Shown here: positions 63,227 to 64,000 of the stretch, one piece after another | How the letters are laid out: each line of letters begins with the position of its first letter | Numbering within the stretch: position 1 is the first letter of the stretch | From: Anaerobacterium chartisolvens | GTDB lineage: Bacteria > Bacillota > Clostridia > Acetivibrionales > DSM-27016 | NCBI RefSeq assembly: GCF_003337415.1 | Contig: NZ_QPJT01000002.1 | Coordinates: 111,291 to 175,290, forward strand | Direction: 5' to 3' | Length of the DNA stretch: 64,000 nucleotides | The notes under the pieces: generated by a model | Told to the model about the DNA's origin: nothing | The model's input: the letters and a program-made list of their open reading frames with translations, nothing else | The model's database searches: none | Made by a program: the position numbers and the translations under genes

Positions 63227-64000
63227 TTAAAATTTATAGCCTACAGTCCCTACTTTTACATTAAATGTAACTGCTTTTAAGCCGGGAGCGGTTGCCTTCA
63301 CCTGCAATGTCTGAGTGATGTGGCTGTATTGCGAGTATACCTGGAAGCCTTCTCCAAGAAAACTCTGGTGAGTATTTGCAGCGGAGGCCATTCCGTTTGA
63401 GTCTGTAGTTACCGTTATTGTGTTTTTGTTATATCCTCGCATAACGCATGTCAGGTAGCCGTTGGCAGGGACTTCAAATGTAACGGCAACACCGGGGAGC
63501 GGGTTGCCGGCGGAGTCCTTTGCGATTACAGCTTGAGGAGTCATGTAGCCGCGTCCGCCGGGTGCTGCGGCTGATGGATTTGACAGGCTAATCTGCTGTT
63601 CCACGGGGGAGACTGCAAATAATGTTCCGTTGGTAGGAGGATCGACAGGCGTGGTTCCGGGAATTACCGTTGCTACCTTTACATTGAACGAAACTGTATT
63701 GGCGCCGGGGGCGGTTGCCTTCACCTGCAATGTCTGGGTGATGGCGGGGTATTGTGAGTATACCTGGAAGCCTTCTCCCAGAAAATCCTGGTGGGTATTT
63801 GCAGCGGAGGCCATTCCGTTTGAGTCTGTAGTCACCGTTATTGTGTTTTTATTATATCCTCGCATAACGCATGTCAGGTAGCCGTTGGCAGGGACTTCAA
63901 ACGTGACGGGGATACCGGGGAGCGGGTTGCCGGCGGAATCCTTTGCTATTACAGCTTGAGGAGTCATGTAGCCGCGTCCGCCGGGTGCTGCAACTGATGG
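63227..64000 (-). CDS. Bacterial Ig-like repeat surface protein, C-terminal part
   Basis: The frame is open at the right edge; 257 residues are visible. They form two nearly identical repeats of about 140 residues, each with PGGRGYMTPQAVIAKDSAGN, PVTFEVPANGYLTCVMRGYN, TVTTDSNGMASAANTHQ and QTLQVKATAPG, the pattern of Big_1/invasin-type Ig domains. The protein ends in NVKVGTVGYKF without LPXTG, SLH or dockerin anchor. The full protein is probably a long secreted or surface repeat protein with more copies to the right. Confidence 0.85.
   Translation of the reverse strand, partial: PSVAAPGGRGYMTPQAVIAKDSAGNPLPGIPVTFEVPANGYLTCVMRGYNKNTITVTTDSNGMASAANTHQDFLGEGFQVYSQYPAITQTLQVKATAPGANTVSFNVKVATVIPGTTPVDPPTNGTLFAVSPVEQQISLSNPSAAAPGGRGYMTPQAVIAKDSAGNPLPGVAVTFEVPANGYLTCVMRGYNKNTITVTTDSNGMASAANTHQSFLGEGFQVYSQYSHITQTLQVKATAPGLKAVTFNVKVGTVGYKF

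Overview
The window looks like a chromosome segment of an anaerobic, endospore-forming member of the Clostridia, possibly near the cellulolytic Ruminiclostridium group. It has moderate A+T, AGGAGG-type ribosome sites and frequent TTG/GTG starts. It carries spoIVA, CotF-type spore coat genes, a GH5 glucanase gene and the typical Firmicutes ylxM-ffh-rpsP-khpA-rimM-trmD-rplS order. The genus is an inference.

Region by region. 1-1019 is the 3' end of a UPF0182 membrane protein gene. 1.4-11.7 kb is housekeeping: SRP, ribosome maturation, signal peptidase, rbgA, rnhB, the flagellum-like pair ylqG/ylqH, yraN and an M19 dipeptidase. 11.8-12.6 kb is a LuxR-type regulator broken by a +1 frameshift in an A6T5 run. 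12.8-22.3 kb is an accessory glycosylation-type region: UbiA-type phosphoribosyltransferase, flippase, epimerase, class III aminotransferase, two GT2 enzymes, a radical SAM/SPASM protein and an EEP phosphatase/nuclease. 22.4-35.8 kb is metabolism: aspartate aminotransferase, purB, a GntR regulator, DedA, mtnA, yceD-rpmF, DUF512 radical SAM, der, plsY, gpsA and a lipid kinase. It is interrupted by a ten-unit REP-like array next to a GIY-YIG nuclease gene. 36-40.8 kb holds two coat genes, kamA-ablB (N-epsilon-acetyl-beta-lysine osmolyte synthesis) and spoIVA.

41-48.4 kb is a second accessory region: two paralogous GT2 enzymes, an apparently non-secreted GH5, a YbaK deacylase, an unusual radical SAM protein, and a protein that joins an NRPS/PKS-type TubC_N docking domain to a butirosin BtrH-like domain. 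49-60.1 kb is a coherent catabolic operon: a TauABC-like ABC importer with two permeases and two ATPases, a zinc alcohol dehydrogenase, a split transketolase, an RpiB-like isomerase, an iron alcohol dehydrogenase, a TauE/SafE exporter and a ROK regulator. There is no kinase. The best reading is catabolism of a sulfonated sugar or polyol by transketolase chemistry, ending in sulfoacetaldehyde, isethionate and export. The RpiB-like protein lacks the usual ring-opening and phosphate-binding residues, and the two ATPases are degenerate in complementary ways. 60.2-63 kb on the minus strand holds two more BtrH-like proteins and a small beta-sandwich protein. The right edge cuts a gene of nearly identical Ig-like repeats.

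Five copies of one inverted-repeat element (about 185-200 bp, one deleted to 86 bp) are scattered through the window. Their stems differ by paired, compensating base changes while the loop stays conserved, and one copy has its core flipped relative to its flanks. This element, the TubC_N-BtrH system and the putative sulfo-sugar operon are the most promising undescribed items.
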